Source: Ichthyosporea sp. XGB-2017a
Taxonomy: Eukaryota; Opisthokonta; Ichthyosporea
Reading direction: 5' to 3'
Length of the DNA: 64,000 nt
Assembly: GCA_002811675.1 (NCBI GenBank)
Contig: PDIM01010328.1
Coordinates: 202,645 to 266,644, forward strand
Every line of letters begins with the position of its first letter. Position 1 is the stretch's first letter. Shown here one piece after another: positions 62,114-64,000 of the stretch. The position numbers were made by a program, and so were the translations under genes. The notes under the pieces were generated by a model, which saw only the letters and a program-made list of their open reading frames with translations, made no database searches and was not told the DNA's origin.

Positions 62114-63841
62114 TTACATTGTATAATTCAAGTTTGGTCCTTGATAGGATGGTGTGCGCCTTCTTGCTCCCGGTGAATCTAAGGTGTCACCACTTTTGTC
62201 TCTGCTCCTGCTGCCTTGTATAGTATTGAACTTTGAATCGTGTTTGCTTCGCACTGACGGAGAAGGAAGTGAACCATAACTAGAGCTAAATACCCTCTGG
62301 CTGCTGCTCAAATTTCCAGCACTCAAATTCTGTCCCACTCCATGCGACGCTTGAGAGCTAACTGCACTTTGGTTGCTCTGATTACTAGTCACACTACTAG
62401 TTTCCCAGTTATTATCATTAGCTGAGGATTGGATTTTCAGCTTTCCAAAATCATCGTCAAATCCAAAAGTTCCAGCACCACTCGTTGAAGTCTTAGCATT
62501 GTTATCCGGCTGCCTTGGTGGAAATTGGTTGGTACTTTTATCTTCCCAAAAGGAAGCTTCCGAAGGGCGAGCTTGTCCGCTAGAAGAGTTCTGGGAAGGA
62601 TTGCTTGCCGGCATTGATGCACAAGCCCGAGGAGCAAATGCATCTACTGTGTGGCCAGTTCCGGAGATTTTTTTCGGCTTCGGCCTTTCCCTTCTAGCAT
62701 TGCCAGTTCTTTTATATTCTTCGACAGCTTTTTCGTATTCTGGGGTACAATTTTCAGTCACTTGGAAATTCAAAACAGGACTTTTTGGCCGCGAAGAAGC
62801 TACCTGAGCTTTTGGAGCAGCCAGCTGCTTCACAGGACGTGGAGGTCTTTGTACATTAGGGAAAGGACATGGCATTGATCGCATACCAAAGGCCCTGGAA
62901 GCAACATCATATATCCCTGGTCGCTGATCCGGATTAGGATTAAGCATAAACAAAATTAGTTCATTTAATGCGCGGCTGTATTTGGAATTTGATGGAATAT
63001 TCACCCTGGCGTCCATCATTAGCCTTGTATTGTCTCCAAAAGGAGTCTCATAATAGCACAATTTATACAAAAGACAACCCAACGCCCAAATGTCGATTTT
63101 CTCATCGACATAATAATCCAAATACAGATCTACAATTTCTGGAGCGCGATATTGCAACGTCGTATTCGAATTGATATCTTCCTGCTCCAGCTGTATATTT
63201 GATTTCATTGGCTGGAAAGCATTAGTGGTGGCACTTCCAAAATCACAGAGTTTAAATATCCCACCGCTTTGGAAGAGAACATTCTCTACCTTTAAATCCC
63301 TATGAATCACAGCCGGTGTTTTGAAGTGCATATGTGCAACCGCCTCACAAATATCGCCAAAGATATGAAGGACCTCGTGTTCATTGAATCTCCCTGTATC
63401 ATACCTCTTATTCATCATATCCACCAGATTTCCTCCATCACACAACTCCATCCCAATAAATATTTCCACACCCCCATTTCTTAACTTATATTTTTGCACT
63501 CCAATGATTCCTGCAATGTTCTTGTGCCCACTGACCGTCTGCAGGATGCTAATCTCCCTCTCCACCTGGTCCATTCCGTTTCGATCCTGCACTGCTACCC
63601 GCTTCACAGCAACTTCCTGCTGGGGGCCACACGAAGCACGAAACACATAGCCAAATGCCCCCTCCGCTATGATGGACTGTAGGCAGAAAGGCTGCCCGAT
63701 GATTGGTATTTCCCTTCCGATAAACCCAGAAGTGGGATCATCGTCTAGAGAAGATATCTGTTGCGGTGGGGGATTACTCCCACTGACACCACTATTGGCC
63801 CCCGGATGCCGTGTTGGGGACTTTCCAAATAGCTTTCTCAT
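62114..63841 (-). CDS. NAK-family Ser/Thr kinase (AAK1/GAK/BIKE type)
   Basis: A single exon of 575 residues. After a 50-residue Pro/Ser lead, the kinase domain (about 52-320) has IIAEGAFGYVFRA, VAVKRV (Lys80), IHRDLKVENVLF (Asp182), LCDFGSAT (Asp200), YRAPEIVDLYLDYYVDEKIDIWALGCLLYKLCYYETPFGD. The DFGSAT and EIVDLY spelling is specific to the Numb-associated kinase family. In animals and yeast (Ark/Prk) these kinases phosphorylate the AP-2 mu subunit, or actin-patch components, in clathrin-mediated endocytosis. The C-terminal 230 residues are Ser/Asn/Gln-rich and disordered with FDDDF-like adaptor-binding acid/aromatic patches (FGFDDDFGKL), in line with clathrin adaptor contact. There is no J domain, so it is closer to AAK1/BIKE than GAK. 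Confidence 0.94.
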   Translation of the reverse strand: MRKLFGKSPTRHPGANSGVSGSNPPPQQISSLDDDPTSGFIGREIPIIGQPFCLQSIIAEGAFGYVFRASCGPQQEVAVKRVAVQDRNGMDQVEREISILQTVSGHKNIAGIIGVQKYKLRNGGVEIFIGMELCDGGNLVDMMNKRYDTGRFNEHEVLHIFGDICEAVAHMHFKTPAVIHRDLKVENVLFQSGGIFKLCDFGSATTNAFQPMKSNIQLEQEDINSNTTLQYRAPEIVDLYLDYYVDEKIDIWALGCLLYKLCYYETPFGDNTRLMMDARVNIPSNSKYSRALNELILFMLNPNPDQRPGIYDVASRAFGMRSMPCPFPNVQRPPRPVKQLAAPKAQVASSRPKSPVLNFQVTENCTPEYEKAVEEYKRTGNARRERPKPKKISGTGHTVDAFAPRACASMPASNPSQNSSSGQARPSEASFWEDKSTNQFPPRQPDNNAKTSTSGAGTFGFDDDFGKLKIQSSANDNNWETSSVTSNQSNQSAVSSQASHGVGQNLSAGNLSSSQRVFSSSYGSLPSPSVRSKHDSKFNTIQGSRSRDKSGDTLDSPGARRRTPSYQGPNLNYTM

Positions 63842-63926
63842 GGCTCGATTACAATATTTTTCTTTTTCTTCTTCTTCTTCTTACCTTCTTTTTTTTTCTT
63901 CTTTTCTGGATTTTACACAAAAACAA
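63842..63926. other. Kinase 5' leader, CT-rich
   Basis: TTCTTC repeats (GAA on the coding strand) directly before the kinase start; cut off by the terminal gap. Confidence 0.4.
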
Positions 63927-64000
63927 NNNNNNNNNNNNNNNNNNNNNNNNNNNNNNNNNNNNNNNNNNNNNNNNNNNNNNNNNNNNNNNNNNNNNNNNNN
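63927..64000. other. Assembly gap at window end (N)
   Basis: 74 N up to the end of the window; true length unknown. Confidence 0.97.

Noticed and set aside
1-64000. tRNA, rRNA, snRNA or CRISPR elements
   Set aside because: I looked for cloverleaf-like arms, conserved rRNA blocks and regularly spaced repeats and saw none that I could defend; a covariance-model scan would settle it.

Overview
The window is nuclear DNA of a eukaryote, probably a free-living flagellated protist or alga with a moderately compact genome. Evidence: about 30 protein genes on both strands, many split by short GT-AG introns (62 to 153 bp, with one of 728 bp); standard stop codons; AATAAA signals behind several genes; and typical eukaryotic families (eS25, BRX1, NUP88, p24/TMED, BLOC1S2, CTU2, DGAT1, an AAK1-type kinase). 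A profilin-4-like gene and a TBC1D32/BROMI homologue suggest that the cell builds a cilium. I cannot name the lineage. Exon limits below come from splice signals, reading-frame closure and family resemblance, not from transcripts.

Layout. 0.6-3.3 kb: a predicted N-myristoylated Ala/Glu/Pro repeat protein and a small unknown gene. 4.2-7.4 kb: a trithorax/ATX-type H3K4 methyltransferase with a RAMA-like domain. 8.1-14.2 kb: a large membrane cyclase tail-to-tail with an App1-type phosphatidate phosphatase. 14.6-19.1 kb: CTU2, an unknown gene and a leucine-rich-repeat protein. 20.8-25.4 kb: a 100-base gap with duplicated flanks, an amino-acid transporter, an acyltransferase and a Maf nucleotide pyrophosphatase. 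25.8-32.3 kb: NUP88, BRX1, a p24 cargo receptor and a profilin. 32.9-38.1 kb: TBC1D32. 38.8-46.9 kb: a small membrane protein, HMCES/SRAP, a DUSP22-like phosphatase, a FUSC-like transporter and a RING-TRAF-LysM protein. 48-50.3 kb: a possible 40-residue gene and a DUF455 protein. 51.1-55.7 kb: a gene cut by a gap, DGAT1, an aberrant histone H2A, a 72-base poly(A) run and a duplicated 125-bp segment. 55.7-63.8 kb: a GAF-GAF phosphodiesterase, BLOC1S2, eS25 and a NAK-family kinase. The last 74 bases are N.

Connections. The cyclase and the GAF-regulated phosphodiesterase could make and destroy the same messenger. A lysophospholipid acyltransferase, a phosphatidate phosphatase and DGAT1 belong to glycerolipid synthesis. 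Three proteins carry N-terminal glycine signals suited to N-myristoylation. The SET protein and the H2A variant both act on chromatin. Nothing shows that these groupings are more than chance neighbours.

Most unusual: (1) a divergent H2A with long charged insertions in both DNA-contacting loops; (2) a 12-TM-style cyclase whose two catalytic halves have exchanged roles while keeping adenine-selecting residues; (3) a RING + TRAF zinc finger + LysM fusion; (4) RAMA joined to a trithorax-type enzyme.
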